NCBI GenBank assembly: GCA_016647705.1
Contig: CM028336.1
Span: 11,292,880 to 11,356,879 of the forward strand
Source of the DNA: Eucommia ulmoides
Lineage: Eukaryota; Streptophyta; Magnoliopsida; Garryales; Eucommiaceae
Direction of reading: 5' to 3'
Length of the DNA stretch: 64,000 nucleotides
Shown: piece by piece, positions 22,541 through 34,649 of the stretch
How the letters are laid out: each line of letters opens with the position of its first letter
How positions within the stretch are numbered: the stretch's first letter is position 1
The notes under the pieces: model-generated
What the model was told of the DNA's origin: nothing
Seen by the model: the letters and a program-made list of their open reading frames with translations, nothing else
The model's database searches: none
Program-made: the position numbers and the translations under genes

Positions 22541-23944
22541 AGAAGCATATTCTAAGGAATTTCTAAGAGAATCGACAATCGTTCCGAAGTAAGTAACGTC
22601 TCTTATTAGTTTTTATGATTCACTGAATTAGTTTTATAACCTTAACATATCAAATGACAAAATGTGGGGTTGGGAAATTAATAAACGTAGGGCTTGCATC
22701 ACACGATTAGGTTGTTTTTTTTCGCTACACTATTAATTTAGGTCCTGTCACAAATATGATCACGATTTTTGGAGATTTACTAGCAGGGAGTCAGGGGAGC
22801 TTGCAAGTACGAATTTTCAGGTGAGTGTACTGTCCTCTTACTAAAATATTTTTCTATGTACATATATGATGACCTAAATGTTTACTTAAACTGAATGATT
22901 TTATAAATATGGTGGATCGAGTAAGTTTTGTGTGAGTTGGTAAAATGAATTTCCGTTGAATTGTTAGGGTTTTAAAAAGAAAGATATCATAAACAATTTT
23001 GTTGGAAATTGACGGTAATTGATTTGACGATGGTGTTATTACTTTGATTTGTGTTGTTGGTTAGACTATTCCATAGTTTATATCCTGTCCGGAGGGTGGT
23101 CCGGCAGGTGGTGATTCATATTATATCCTGTCCGGAGGGTAGTCCGACAGGTGGTTATTGATATATGTGGTGGTTTACATTATGGCCTCTGGAGACGTCC
23201 GCAGGCGGTGATCTGCACAGTTAGGTCCGCTAGGAAGGCATATACTATGGATGGTTACGGTACCGTTGCAATTCCCGATCGTGAGGTTAAAACAATCACT
23301 ATGGTTTAGCCAGTGTGTATGTGGGTGATAAGTAAACTTTGAAATGGGGTGTTTTTATTAAGATTGGCGATTTATTGCATAAAGTGATTGGTATGGTTTT
23401 ACACTAAATGGATTGGAAAGATATATATATATATACGTTTATTTATTTTCACTGTTTGTTTTAAGAGGAGATGTTTATATTATGGTATTCATATAATTAT
23501 GCTTGATCTCTTTTAAAAGGTATTGAGAATGTATTATTATTTCAAAAAAAAAAAATATATGTTTTAAATTACTAAGAAGGCAGTACACTCGCAGGTGCTA
23601 TAGAGAAACTTTTGTCCCCTACTGGTAGTAAGTCGAATCCGGAAGGGCCGTAGCGAGGAGTATCTTGACAGTGATTTTTGTTTTTGGTTGTATATGTTGG
23701 TTGGTTAAAATGAACTAATACTTTTGTTGTAAGATCAAAAGAGTTCCCAATAGAAGGGGTATATGTATTTTTTTTTTTGTTGACCTTAGTAAATAATACT
23801 TTTATGTGTAAGATAAAAAAAAAAAATAGTGTTAGACATATTCGGATGAGTTGTATCGTTGTCACACCGGCCCTTATGGATCGGGTAACCGGGGTGGGTT
23901 GTGACAAAAATCCTTCTTGATTCAATTAGGCATTTATAGGAAAT

Positions 23945-24810
23945 TGATGTGCGGGAATTTTGTCACATGCGCTACGTGGAAAAAATCGCGGTAAGCATGG
24001 GAAAACGATCGAACAGGGCCACCTGAGAGTGCCCTACACGGCGTCCTCTAAGTGGGAGAGTCATTTATCGTACAGGGGTGCGCCGCTACCTCCCCTGCTC
24101 AATTCCTTTACTACAAAATCCCAGAGACTCTGGATAAGGCATCGGAGGTTCGTGTCCTGTTGTCCGAATAACCTCGGCACAACTCTTATCCTCCACTATG
24201 CCCCCTCAGCATCCATGTAACTTCCGACTAAAGGTCATCAACTAGAGTCCTCAGACAAGAGGCCGCCAACCAGGGACCTTCGACAGGGGCCTAGTTGACC
24301 AAGCGTGGTATTTGAAGACTTTGACGGTCAGGGGATCAAACTTAACTCTGACCGACCACGATCGAGAGGGGACCACGTACATTGCAGGGTCGAATTTTCC
24401 CTGATGGGTTGAGTACTCCGTTCCAGGCTCAGGATGTCGAGCAAGGCTAGGATAACCCCCTCCGACTCCAAAAGGACAGAATTAAATCTCCTTAGTGCCA
24501 CGGGTTAGGCCTTCTCTCCTCATCCATACATGGTCGACCCATGGGCTTTTCTCCTAATGGGCCAAAAAGTCCAAGCCCATCACTGTTCACTCTGCATTCT
24601 TATAAATACTGGAGTATTTCAATGCTTGAGAGAGGCCAAAGGTAATTCTCAATCCCTAATTTGAAGCATATGAGCCCATCTCCCCCGATGACTTACTCTC
24701 ATGCCGGAAAGATTTCACCGGGTAGAACCCAGATGAGTCTTTGTGTCGGTGCTCAGAGTGCAGACTTGGAGCTCAGCTCGGATTCCAGACAGGAGCTCAG
24801 CTCAGAGTAT
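23945..24810 (+). repeat. Truncated 5' LTR of element G
   Basis: Matches 29718-30581, including 'ccacgtgg'-type start sequence, 'ggcctagttgaccaagcgtg' and a TATA box at about 24600 ('ttataaatact'). Similarity stops at about 24810, where the 3' LTR continues for ~190 bp more. The missing part includes the LTR end and the primer-binding site. Confidence 0.88.
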
Positions 24811-26395
24811 TTTGCTAGTGTTTAAGCAAAAACACCCACACAAGAAAACAAACTACTACAACGAAATAACGAACAAAACTTATTAAAAATGAAAGACACT
24901 AACAAACTAAAAATAACGACGCGTGAGTTTTGAATTTCAACTAATCAACCAAAATGTTTTTCCTCAACAACCCCCAATCATATCGAGTTCAAGAATAAAA
25001 CCGCACCATGTGATGTTCTAGAATTTCAACATTCAATAACGGTAAACGCCATTCTAGATCTTGTTCAAGTGTATGTGCGAAACTCTCATTACATAACCAT
25101 CCAAAGACCGAATTGGATTATCCACCAACAAAGTTCATGATTTAAACCAAAGAGGTATAGGATTTTCATAAGCCAGACTGAGTTCCACTCTCCACTAATG
25201 TAGGCTTAACAATTCAAAAAGATCAAAAGGACTTTGTTCAGTTTTTATCAATTGGCCAAGGGTAAAATGGGAATATAAAACAGAATAGCGTCTTTAGATC
25301 AATAATACCCAAGGCACTACGCTTGGCACTCAATCACACTCATACCCACAAAGACAAATCTGAAACAACCCCGAGCTTACTTTTTAAAACGTAGTACTCA
25401 CTTGTGTCAACAAACGAAGACAAAACTATGTGTATACATTTTTTTAAACCACACCCCCAAACTTATTTGATTTGTACAATTTTACGGGTGTGGAACTACG
25501 ATAGAAAAATGATAAGTGAGTACTTGAATACTGAACCAATCAAAAGCTCGCCTAAAACCCAATCGCTCACTTCAAGTAGCATAAACAAATGCTAACTTGA
25601 TTGCAACTCGAATTGTGCCTTAGGTATTGGCGACAATGGTTTGGAAAAAAATTAATTGGTTAGGGTATTTGATACGTGTTTAGAATTGAAATGGCTAACG
25701 GGCTTCGACAAGGTAATGAGGGGTAAAACATTTTGCATGGAAGACTTCAACGGTTCAAACGATCAAAATGAATGCCTAAATCATATCTCTTGAACTACCT
25801 CGTTTAGGATTTTGCCTCGAATTTTCCCCCAATCAGGTTCTAGAATCCCTTAAATTATCATAAACTTGGCTACTGGATGATTGACGTCAAATAATTTGGA
25901 TAGCTAGTATATTGAGTCTACGTGCTCATGCAAATTAGGATCTACAATGACTTTTACTAAAATGAGATGTCAAGCACACAGAACACACATGCATGGGCAT
26001 TACGCTTGACCTCGATAAACAACTAGGGGATAATATCATCATCGGGTAATGGTCCAGAAGAACTACAAAACTCAACACACAAAAAGAACAACTACAAACA
26101 TAAACACACTTATACTAATACTAAACAAACAAGCATAAAATTAAACAACACAACATTTAACAACTAAACATGCATGAAACTAAACAACAATTTAACTTAA
26201 ACTACATAATGTTTAACAACTATTAAACTTAACTACATAACTAACATAAACTAATTAAACAAGAAAACATACAAAACACCCCTCCCCATACTTAGAATGG
26301 GCAGTGTCCACAGTGACCCAACATCAAACTCAACAAATGACATACAGCATGGTGACGAAGGGGGTTAACGCTTAGGAGGGAAATCGTCATAGAGT
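24811..26395 (-). mobile_element. Antisense, LTR-less internal fragment of the A/B/C family inside G
   Basis: Read on the minus strand, this segment follows 49200-50675 of element A. It has a counterpart of the tail of A's internal region (26281-26390), the 'aagtttgggggtgtgg' landmark (about 25446), 'agcatttgt.tatgctacttga' (about 25590), and near its left edge 'gtttttgcttaaacactagcaaaat', just before where a 3' LTR would start. It contains no LTR or coding sequence. Small open frames here are incidental. Boundaries are good to about 20 bp at the left and 60 bp at the right. Confidence 0.78.
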
Positions 26396-26421
26396 ATCGC
26401 CTTACCAACGTAGAAGACACC

Positions 26422-27039
26422 ATGTACCTAATGCAAAGAGGGAGGAGTATAGTTGGCCTCCCTACTGAGGTGAGGTCTCATTTTGTGGATGAGGTCCTGA
26501 GTGAGGCAGTGCCCAGACGTTTTGCACACCTCCAGATGAGCCCATATGACGGAACCTTGGATCCTGTGGACCAGATATTGATTTTCAAGTCCCATATGGA
26601 TATGTACACGGTCTCAGTGGCATTGAGGTGCAAATATTTTCGGCTCACCCTTTTAGGGGCGGTAAGGTCCTGGTTCCAAGGCTTGAGACCTGCCTCTATT
26701 TCCACCTTTCGCGAGCTTGAGCAACACTTCCTGGCCCCATTCGGCCACTCACACCAGAGGCCAAGGACTATGGCTCACCTAATTGCTTTGCAGCAGGAAC
26801 ATGGTGAATCCCTTAGGGATTATATTGAAAGATTCAATCGAGAAACCAATGCCTACGATGAGCTCTTAGAGAGTGTTGAGTTGTCCGCCTTCATTGACAG
26901 GCTCAAACACCTAAAGTTATTCTATAACCTTAGCTCGAATCATGTAGCTAATCCTAATCAAGCTCTGGATCGCGACATCCGATTCTACAATGTGGGCTTG
27001 AGGATCGCGGCCAGAGGAGAGCGAGAAGAGGTAATGTAG
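26422..27039 (+). CDS. Ty3/gypsy gag (Retrotrans_gag domain), element G
   Basis: 206 codons including the stop, open from an ATG to a TAG. Residues about 35-140 show the Retrotrans_gag pattern: 'YDGTLDPVDQILIFKSHMDM', 'LTLLGAVRSWFQGLRPASIS', 'TFRELEQHFLAPFGHS', 'HLIALQQEHGESLRDYIERF'. This is the capsid-like part that assembles the retroelement particle. It is shorter than full gag: no CCHC zinc knuckle is seen and no protease follows. The true start may have lain further upstream, since the leader has been replaced. It is the best preserved retroelement frame in the window, and the open frame suggests recent origin or past selection for gag. Confidence 0.85.
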   Translation: MYLMQRGRSIVGLPTEVRSHFVDEVLSEAVPRRFAHLQMSPYDGTLDPVDQILIFKSHMDMYTVSVALRCKYFRLTLLGAVRSWFQGLRPASISTFRELEQHFLAPFGHSHQRPRTMAHLIALQQEHGESLRDYIERFNRETNAYDELLESVELSAFIDRLKHLKLFYNLSSNHVANPNQALDRDIRFYNVGLRIAARGEREEVM

Positions 27040-28024
27040 AAGAAAGAAAAAATGAGAGTATAAGGGCCCGAGCAAGGCATGGGGCTTGGGGAGGCTCCAA
27101 GTAGACAAGTCATGGGATCCAATCGAGCTCCTCTCTGCCATTATGCCCCTACTCGTTAAACACCATGGGGAGGACCCCAGGTCTTTTGTCCAGACTCCAC
27201 GCAATCGGCTTGTGGGGAGCTTAGTTCTCTATTTTTCTCTTGGCTTTCCAGCTTGAGGAGCTCTTCACCATTTTACCCCAGCTTCGTAAAGATTTGTGGG
27301 GAATTATTTGAAAATGATAAAGTATTGAGCTCCTCCAAGACTGAGGACACGCCGCAGATAATTGCTTCCAACTTATCTACAAGTGCGGCACAAAAGCGGG
27401 GACTAGCAACCCTCCATCCCACCATTGACATAGACGAGCAACCCTCTAGCCTATCTACAAAGTATGGCACAAAGGCGGAGCTGAGATGTCCTCTATCCTA
27501 CCATAGACTAGGACGAGCAACCATCCATCCATTTTACAAGAAGAAGCGACATCCCAGCGCACAGTGTCGAGGGTAATAACTAGACCCCCTACACAAGTCG
27601 ATAGTTCTTACCCATGGATAGACCAAGGTCATCCACCAAGGGTGGGGTATCGATCGAGTCTGAGGGCCTACAGATAGACATCTAACTCCTCACAGCCGAG
27701 TTGAGCTCAGGTGACATAAATAGATGATGCTCTTGTAATGACTAAATTGGGATAACCTGCAAGGGCTCAGAGATAAGCCCAATTATAGAGAACCCACCGA
27801 TGACTAACCACAAGAGTCTAACCCGAGCGTTACTCCCATGGAGATCTCGAGGACCAGGTGTTATGGAGAGCTTATTACCTTGAACCTATGGCACGAATCC
27901 AACTTTGTCAACTTATGTATTGGGCATGGAAGGGGGGTAGAAGGGCCATGGCCTTGAGTGGAAACAAGAAAAGACAGAGAAAAATAAAGATTTGATTTGT
28001 TTTCAAGTTTTACAAGTGGGGAAA
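27040..28024 (+). other. Post-gag region of element G, not recognised
   Basis: Frames of up to 107 codons (27253-27576) show no domain. The sequence is more GC-rich than the window average. It contains one partial repeat pair ('caacctccatccca..cattgac' near 27408 and 'caaccatccatcc' near 27519). Pol would be expected here in an autonomous relative. Confidence 0.5.
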
Positions 28025-29510
28025 AATGGACGAGCTCTGGGCTCTGAGAACCTTCTGCTCGATATCTTCTAAAGGTGGAGGCTCAAAACCGTCAAGGGAG
28101 CCACGCATACCAAGCTCTAGGCTCCGAGCACCTTCTGCTCGACAACTTATCAAAATGGAGGCTCAAAATCGTTCAGGAGGCCTCACTAGCCGAGGTCCGG
28201 GTTCCGACCACCCTTCGCTCAGCTACATCAAAAAGGGAAGGCACCAAGATGTCAAGTGCAAATAAAAGGCCGAGTTGAGGGCTTCGATCACCCTCAGCTC
28301 TTCAAGTCATCAAACGGAAGGCCTAAAATTGCCGTGAAGACCAAGGCGTCGAGCAGAGGGCTCGGAGAACCCTCAACTCTTTAAGTCATCAAATGGAAGG
28401 ACCAAAATTGCCCTCAAGACCAAGGGGTTGAGTTGAGGGCTCTGAGCACCCTCAACTCTTCAAGTCACCAAACAGAAGGCCTAAAACTGCCTTAAAGATC
28501 GAGGCACTGAGTTGAGGGCTCAGACCACCCTCAGTTCTTCAAGTTATCAAAAAGAAGGCATCACGATGTCAAGTGTGGGTAAAAGGTCGAGTTGAGGGCT
28601 AAGAGCACCCTCAACTCTTCAAGTCATCAATCAGAAGGCCCAAAATCACTTTGGGCGCCAAGCTGAGGGCTCAGAGCACACGTAACTCTTCAAGTCATCA
28701 AACAAGAGGTGCCAAGATGTCAAGTATGGATAAAAAGCTGAGTTAAGGACTTAGAGAACCCTTCGCTCTTCAAGTCATCAAACGAAAGATATAAAACCAC
28801 CCTAAAGACCAAGGCACCGAGTTGAGGGCTCCGAGCACCCTTAGCTCTTCAAGTCATCAAATAAAATGTGTCATGATGTCAAGTGTAGGTAAAATCCTGA
28901 GTTGAGGGCTCAGAGCACCCTCAGCTCTTCAAGTCGTCAAACGGAAGTCCCAAAACAACCCTAGAAACCAAGGCGCTGAGTTGAGGGCTCTGAGCACCCT
29001 TAGATTTTCAAGTCAACAAATGAAGGGTACCAATATGTCAAGTGTGGGTAAAAAGCCGAGCTGAGGGCTCATAGCACCCTCAAATTTTCAAGTCATTGAA
29101 CGGAAGGCCCAAAATGGCCCTGAAGACCAAGGCGCCGAGCTGAAGGCTCAGAGAACCCTCAACTCTTCAAGTCATCAAACGGAAGGTGCCAAGATGTCAA
29201 GTTTGGATATAAGTCCGAGCTAAGGGCTCTGAGTATCCTTAGCTCTTCAAGTCATCAAACGAAAGACCAAAAATCTCCCTGAACACCAAGGCACCGAGCT
29301 GAGGGCTCCGAGCACCCTCAACTCTTCAAGTCATCAAATGGAAGGTGCCAAGATGTCAAGTATGGGTAAAAGGCCAAGCTGAGGGCTCAGAGCACCCTCA
29401 GCTCTTCAAGTCATCAAACAGAAGGCGCTAAGATGTCAAGTGTAGGTAAATGGTCAAGCTGAGGGCTCAAAGCACCATTCGCTCGACAGATCACCGAACG
29501 GAAGCACCAA
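28025..29510 (+). repeat. 79-bp tandem array in element G with two alternating unit types
   Basis: Nineteen units can be marked by the word 'ctcttcaagtcatcaaa' or its variants, from 28057 to 29480, mean spacing 79 bp. Every unit has 'gag(c/t)tgagggctc.gagcaccctc'. Type P continues 'aaaattgccctgaagaccaa'; type Q continues 'ccaagatgtcaagtgtgggt'. The order is roughly P P Q P P P Q P Q P Q P Q P Q P Q Q, so the 3' half is a near-regular PQ dimer of about 158 bp. It occupies the position of pol. It is not a CRISPR: the whole unit is repeated and there are no unique spacers. Confidence 0.92.
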
Positions 29511-29717
29511 GCAAAACTGACATCAACAGAACGACTTTCATTCACCCCAACACACTGGGCTACAATGATATTTGACTGACGGAGTCATAGACTGGTAGCT
29601 ACGATAGCAAGACTCTCTGAAACAACATTAAACAAAGGCCTCGTCCATGCGGAATTCATTCGGGAAAGTCCTGAGCCTGTCACATTCAGCTCTCCCACTC
29701 GAAACTTGGGGGGCAAC

Positions 29718-30771
29718 TGATGTGGAAATTTTTTGTCACATGCGCCACGTGGAAGAAATTGCGGCAAGTATGGAAAAATGACCGAATAGGGCCACCCGAG
29801 CGCACCCTGCACGACATCCTCCAAGTGGGCAAGTTATTTATCGTACAGGGGTGCGCTGCCACTTCCCTTACTCAATTCCTCTACTAAAAAATCCTAGAGA
29901 CTTTGGACAAGGCACCAGGGGTTCATGTCCTGTTCTTCGAATGCCCTCGGCACAACTCTTCTCATCCACCATACCCCCTCACCATCCACGTAACTTCCGA
30001 CTAGAGGTCGTCTACTAGAGTCCTCAGACCAGAGACCACTGACGAGGGACCTCCGACTAGGGGCCTAGTTGACCAAGCGTGGTATTTGAAGACTTTACCG
30101 GTCAGGGAATTAGACTTAACTATGACTGGCCACAATCGAGAGGGGACCATGTATAGCGCTGGGCTGAATTTCCCCTACATGGCTAAGTACGCCATTCCAA
30201 GCTTATGATGTCGAGCAGGGCTTGGACAACCTCCACCGACTCTAAAAGGACAGCAAGACATCTCCTCAGTGCCACAAGTTAGTCCACCTCTCCTCATTTG
30301 TATATGGCCGACCCATGGGCTTCTCTCGTAATGAGCCAAAAAGCTTAAGCCCATCACTGTGCACTCTCCATTTCTATAAATACCAGATCATTTCAATGCC
30401 CGAGAGAGGTCAAAGGTAATGCTCAATCTCTAATTTGAAGCATATTAGTCCATCTCCCCCGAGCACTTAATCTCATGCCAGAGGACTTTACCGGGCACAA
30501 TCCTGGTGAGTCTTTGTGCAGATGCTCAGAGTGTAGACTTGGAGCGCACCTCAGATTCTAGGAAGGAGCTCAGCTCGGAGTATAGAGTGGAGCTCAGATC
30601 GGAGTCCAGAGTGTGTTTCAGCTTGGAGTGCAAGGAATTCTCTAAGCGTTAAGAGGTTGCCGAGCTTGGAGATCAATTTGCTCAGTACACCATCTCCACT
30701 TTAGCAACAAATTTACACATGCCATCTATCCAGACCATACTTTGAGTGTTCACCAATTTTTGACACCAACG
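29718..30771 (+). repeat. 3' LTR of element G
   Basis: Begins TGATGTGG directly after a polypurine-like tract ('ttgggggg', 29706-29713). A TATA box 'tctataaatacc' lies near 30373. It ends just before GAAAT (30772-30776). The last 190 bp contain short 'ggagctcag.tcggagt' repeats (30560-30630). Confidence 0.85.
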
Positions 30772-30776
30772 GAAAT

Positions 30777-31754
30777 GAATCAAAGAGAGTGACAGATTCT
30801 GCCTCTTAGGGCTTTAGGTGATAAAGACTTAACAAATACGCTTTGGGAATCATACCTAGAAGGCTAATTCATCAAGGTGGCTTGCTGTCATTTGGATGTT
30901 TCTTTACCAGTCTTGATGGTTTCAGGCAGTGGACTATGCGTCCAAACGGTTGATCATACCATCTAGATGTTGTACTTGCCTACATTTTTCCAAAACCAAG
31001 TTTTAAATTTAAAACATATCTTGGGCTAATGTAATATGTGCTACGTATGGGCAATTATACTTGTATCTCGTTGGATTCAAACAGAGTGCTTGAACATCTT
31101 GTTTGAATTTAATGATAGTCTCGACTATCAAAGGATACTCTAAAACCATACAAACAATTTTACAAATGAAAAACAAAACTGGATGTGTCATCGAATTATG
31201 CCAACACAAAAATCAAGTTCATTTTAACAATCTACCACTCTTGAAATTTGTTAACAAAACACCCAAGTAAGAAGTAATCTAATCAATGTAGACAATCATC
31301 AAAAATTGACAGATTAAAGATTACAAATACTATTTAGATTTACCTAAATAAGATGTATCTGTGAATATATAAGCTTGAGTATGGCAATTTATTACCAGAA
31401 ATACTTTAACAAAAATCACAACATCGGCATATAGAAAGAATTAAATTTGTACTGAAAAGGGTAAGTAATAGTGAAAATATTGACCCCCTAAATCAATTAA
31501 CTCCCCCTAAATACATGCCTACAAAAATATAACTCCCCTTTAAGATATGCATTTGAGTTAAGTTAGAGTAAGGTAATTAAAGAAGGGGTTTCGTTTTGAA
31601 AAGGAATTTTACAAATTCTTTTTTCAAGAATCCTTTATTTGGGTACTACTAAAAGGAATTTGCAAAACCTAGTGAATTTGTAAAACGGTTTTTCAAAGAA
31701 GAAAAAAAGGATTTCCAAATCTCTTCAAAGCAGGTGTTATTTCCAAATCCCTCA
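30777..31754. other. Unassigned sequence, no gene recognised
   Basis: Short frames on both strands carry no domain; 31009-31209 (minus, 66 codons) is the longest and is not convincing. 31560-31750 has words such as 'aaggaattttacaaattc' resembling the sub-terminal part of the neighbouring MITE, so it may be the left part of a related older element whose right end is near 33016. Confidence 0.35.
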
Positions 31755-31757
31755 TAA

Positions 31758-32470
31758 GGTCGTGTTTGGGTAAGGGACTTGGGGGAGAGATTTCATTTGG
31801 GGGAGAGATTTCAAAAATTCTTTTTTAACAAATACTTTGTTTAGGTACTGAATTGGAGGGATTTGTAAACGCTCTTCACCCTTCGCTCTTCGCACCTGAA
31901 GCCCCTTTCTTCGTTGTCGTCTTTTTTTTCTTCGTTCTTCGCCGTTGTCTTTTTTTTCTTCGTTCTTCGTCGTCTTCCGTTGGATTTGGTCGTCGTCGAG
32001 GGTCTTTGTCATCAATCGTCATCGTCCGTCGTCAATTTCGTTGTTGTCCGTCGTCAATCATTGTTAATCGTCTAGGGTTCTTCCATCGTTGAATTGTTGT
32101 CGTCGAATCATCTTCTTCCCTAGTTGTCGTCGAATCGTCTTCTTCCCTCGTTGTCGTCGAATCGTCGTCGTTGTCTTCGAATCGTAGCCGTGGCTGTCGT
32201 CGTCTTCGAATCATCGTCGTCGTCTTTGAATCGTCGCCGTCGTCGTCTTCAAATCTTTCCTTCGTCGTCTTTGAATCGTCGCCAACGTCTTCTCTCTATT
32301 TTGCGTCGATGGTTTTTGTTCTTGGATGAGTATGGTTTTTGTTCTCAGTGTTGTTTAATTTACCCAAACAAGAAGATTTGTTAATGACGGGATTTGAAAA
32401 TCCTGAATTTCGAAATCCCATCATTTTACAAATCACTTGAATTTGTCAAATCCCTTACCCAAACGCAACC
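31758..32470. mobile_element. Harbinger-like MITE carrying a GTCGTC-type minisatellite
   Basis: Ends GGTCGTGTTTGGGTAAGGGA and TCCCTTACCCAAACGCAACC are inverted, with TAA on both sides (31755-31757, 32471-32473). The middle (31960-32300) consists of degenerate units around 'cgtcgtcttcgaatcgtcg'. A second right-end sequence 'cttacccaaacgcaacctta' at 33000-33016 suggests this MITE sits within or beside a related older copy. Open frames across the GTC repeats are low-complexity artefacts. Confidence 0.65.
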
Positions 32471-32473
32471 TAA

Positions 32474-33264
32474 GAAGGATTTCACTTCTCTGAATATGTA
32501 AAATTAAAATGATATTATTAAATTATATTATTAAAATAGATATGAAAATAATATATTTTAAATAATATATTTAGAATGATGTTACTAAAACGATATTATT
32601 ATAATAAGAAGAAAATAATATAGCTAGATTCATATAATAGGTAAATAAATAGTAATTAAAATAGGTATACAAATAGTATAATTAAAATGATATTACTAAA
32701 ATTTTATTATTAAAATTACATTATTAATATAAGTATAAAAGTTATATTATTAAATTACTAAAATAAAAATTATATTATTAGCTATATTTTCACATTTTCT
32801 ATTATTAAAATTTAATGGATTTCAAAATTCTACATACAAATACTTGCTTATCCAAACAAAAAAAATTATGAAATTACACAATTAAATTCTTCATTTGAAA
32901 AAGTTATTCAAACAAAAAATTTGTAAATGATGGTATTTCAAAATCCATAAATTTGAAATCTCATCATTTACAAATTCTAAGGATTTATCATATCTCTTAC
33001 CCAAACGCAACCTTAATTTTCCTTATCTTGCGGAATGATATATCAATTAAAAGCAATATGTCTCCCCCATTTTGTTCACTAATAAACAAATGACCTATAA
33101 CATGTATATAATAGAATGGGACAGACATAAACTGTCTAAATAAATTACAGCCGTTTTTTATCTCTCATATAAAAAGCGATCTAGATTAATTTAAAAAATT
33201 AACATAAATACTAATTGTATTAATATTTAACCTTATATATCTTATAACTAATTGAGGAGAGAGA

Positions 33265-33325
<61 letters not shown>

Positions 33326-33660
33326 ATAATTGAGGAGTGAGATTATATTGTTTCTATACATATAAATCTAGAAAATAATATATGAACATTAAATTTAGTA
33401 ATAATACTAAAATATTAAATTTATGGAAAATAAATTAAAGACATAATATAAAAAGAATAATATACAAGACTTATGGGCATTAAATTAAAAAAAATATTAA
33501 AGAGAAAATATAATATACGAAAATTACGAATATTAAATTTACAAAAAATATAGAAATAATAAGGATTTTAAATTTAGTAACAATATAGAAATATTAAATT
33601 TATAGAAATTAAGTTAAAGAAATAATATAAAAGACGAAATATAATATACAGAAATTATGG
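32474..33660. other. Very AT-rich stretch with (TA)n at 33268-33322
   Basis: Mostly A/T with recurring words 'aaatttatagaaa' and 'aatataatatac' between 33370 and 33660, suggesting old AT-rich tandem repeats. No coding signal. Confidence 0.5.
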
Positions 33661-33699
33661 ACCTTAAAAGTATTAGAAATACTTGGAACTAGCGGTGAT

Positions 33700-34189
33700 A
33701 GAATGTTTATTATGAGCGATGAAGAAGTTTTATTGATGTTTGATTTGCATAAACAACACGGGATGCACGAGATTTTGTTATTCATGGACTTAGAGCTTAG
33801 TGTGTCACCTATCACACCTTCTACAAATTTTTTGGGAGACAAAGAAGGTGTTGAAACAAGACCTAGTGAGTGCAAGACTAGGCATAGTGAAGTCATTGTT
33901 AAGAGTGATGATGACAATGAAGAAGTGTTTTTTGAATAAGAAGAAAGGATTGTGAGTGAGGAAGTTAGTGAACAAGGGTTTGAGGATGAGGATAAGGACA
34001 TAGAAGATGTGTAGGGCCTCAGTTATGAAGATGAGAATTGAAAATATGAAAGATATGAAATGGAGAATGATGAGGATGGAGAGCTAGAGAGACTTTAGAA
34101 AGAGATTGAAGAGGAAGATTGTGGAGATAAAGATTCACTTTTAAACAATGATTTAGGAGAAGAGATTAAGGTGGAATTTCTAAAGAGAG

Positions 34190-34224
<35 letters not shown>

Positions 34225-34640
34225 TGTCTACTAGTAAGAAATACAAGACAAACAAGAAATACCCTATTTCTGGGTGTGCTGAGTATCAAAAACCTCATAA
34301 TGCAAAGGATATAGAATTTTTTGAGAAAATAATTTTCAAACATGTTTATCAATTTAGGGATGCAATTCAGGATTACACTGTGGAAAAGTAAATTAAGGTG
34401 AACAAGATATAAAAAGAAAAAAGAAAAAAAAAGAAAAAAAGAAATAGAGGGTGACAATTGAGTATGGGGAAGAGGTTTGTAGTTGGAGGATTCATGCTAG
34501 TTGTCACAGGGTTAATTTTTTACCACGAATTTTTAACCAAGTGATGACCTGATCGTTGGCACAATCAGTCAGTCACGTTCCTGTAACATTATAAAATACA
34601 ATGCACCAAAACAGACAATACACAACGCACCGACGCAAAG
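33700..34640 (+). pseudogene. Mutator-like (MuDR) transposase N-terminal remnant
   Basis: Frames in order read 'MSDEEVLLMFDLHKQHGMHE', an acidic stretch encoded by a (GAT)n run near 34190-34222 ('ESDDDDDDDDD'), 'FFEKIIFKHVYQFRDAIQDY' and 'EYGEEVCSWRIHASCHRVNF'. The last two match the MuDR DNA-binding domain (DBD_Tnp_Mut type) with its C.W..HAS motif. Stops and a frameshift interrupt it, and the catalytic DDE and SWIM zinc-finger parts are missing. No TIR was found around it, so it is a truncated fossil. Confidence 0.72.
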
Positions 34641-34649
34641 GCACTGTAA

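Larger units (their letters stand above)
23945..30771 (+). mobile_element. Non-autonomous gag-only Ty3/gypsy element G (TR-GAG type)
   Basis: LTR sequence starts TGATGTG at 23945 and 29718; a 5-bp duplication GAAAT lies at 23940-23944 and 30772-30776. The right LTR ends ..ACCAACG, with the last base apparently mutated from CA. Between them are an open gag domain (26422-27039), about 1 kb of unrecognised sequence and a tandem array (28025-29510). No protease, RT or integrase is present. LTR-flanked elements carrying only gag are known in plants as TR-GAG elements. The left LTR lacks its last ~190 bp, and the leader is replaced by antisense A/B/C-type sequence. Confidence 0.85.

Noticed and set aside
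28025..29510. CRISPR-like array of regular repeats
   Set aside because: The whole 79-bp unit is repeated with gradual divergence, there are no unique spacers or cas genes, and the context is a plant LTR element.
30777..31560. Possible host gene exon
   Set aside because: No frame longer than about 66 codons, no splice-compatible chain of coding pieces and no recognisable domain.
32032..32384. Arg/Ser-rich frames on both strands resembling RS-domain proteins
   Set aside because: Low-complexity translation of the GTCGTC minisatellite inside a MITE.
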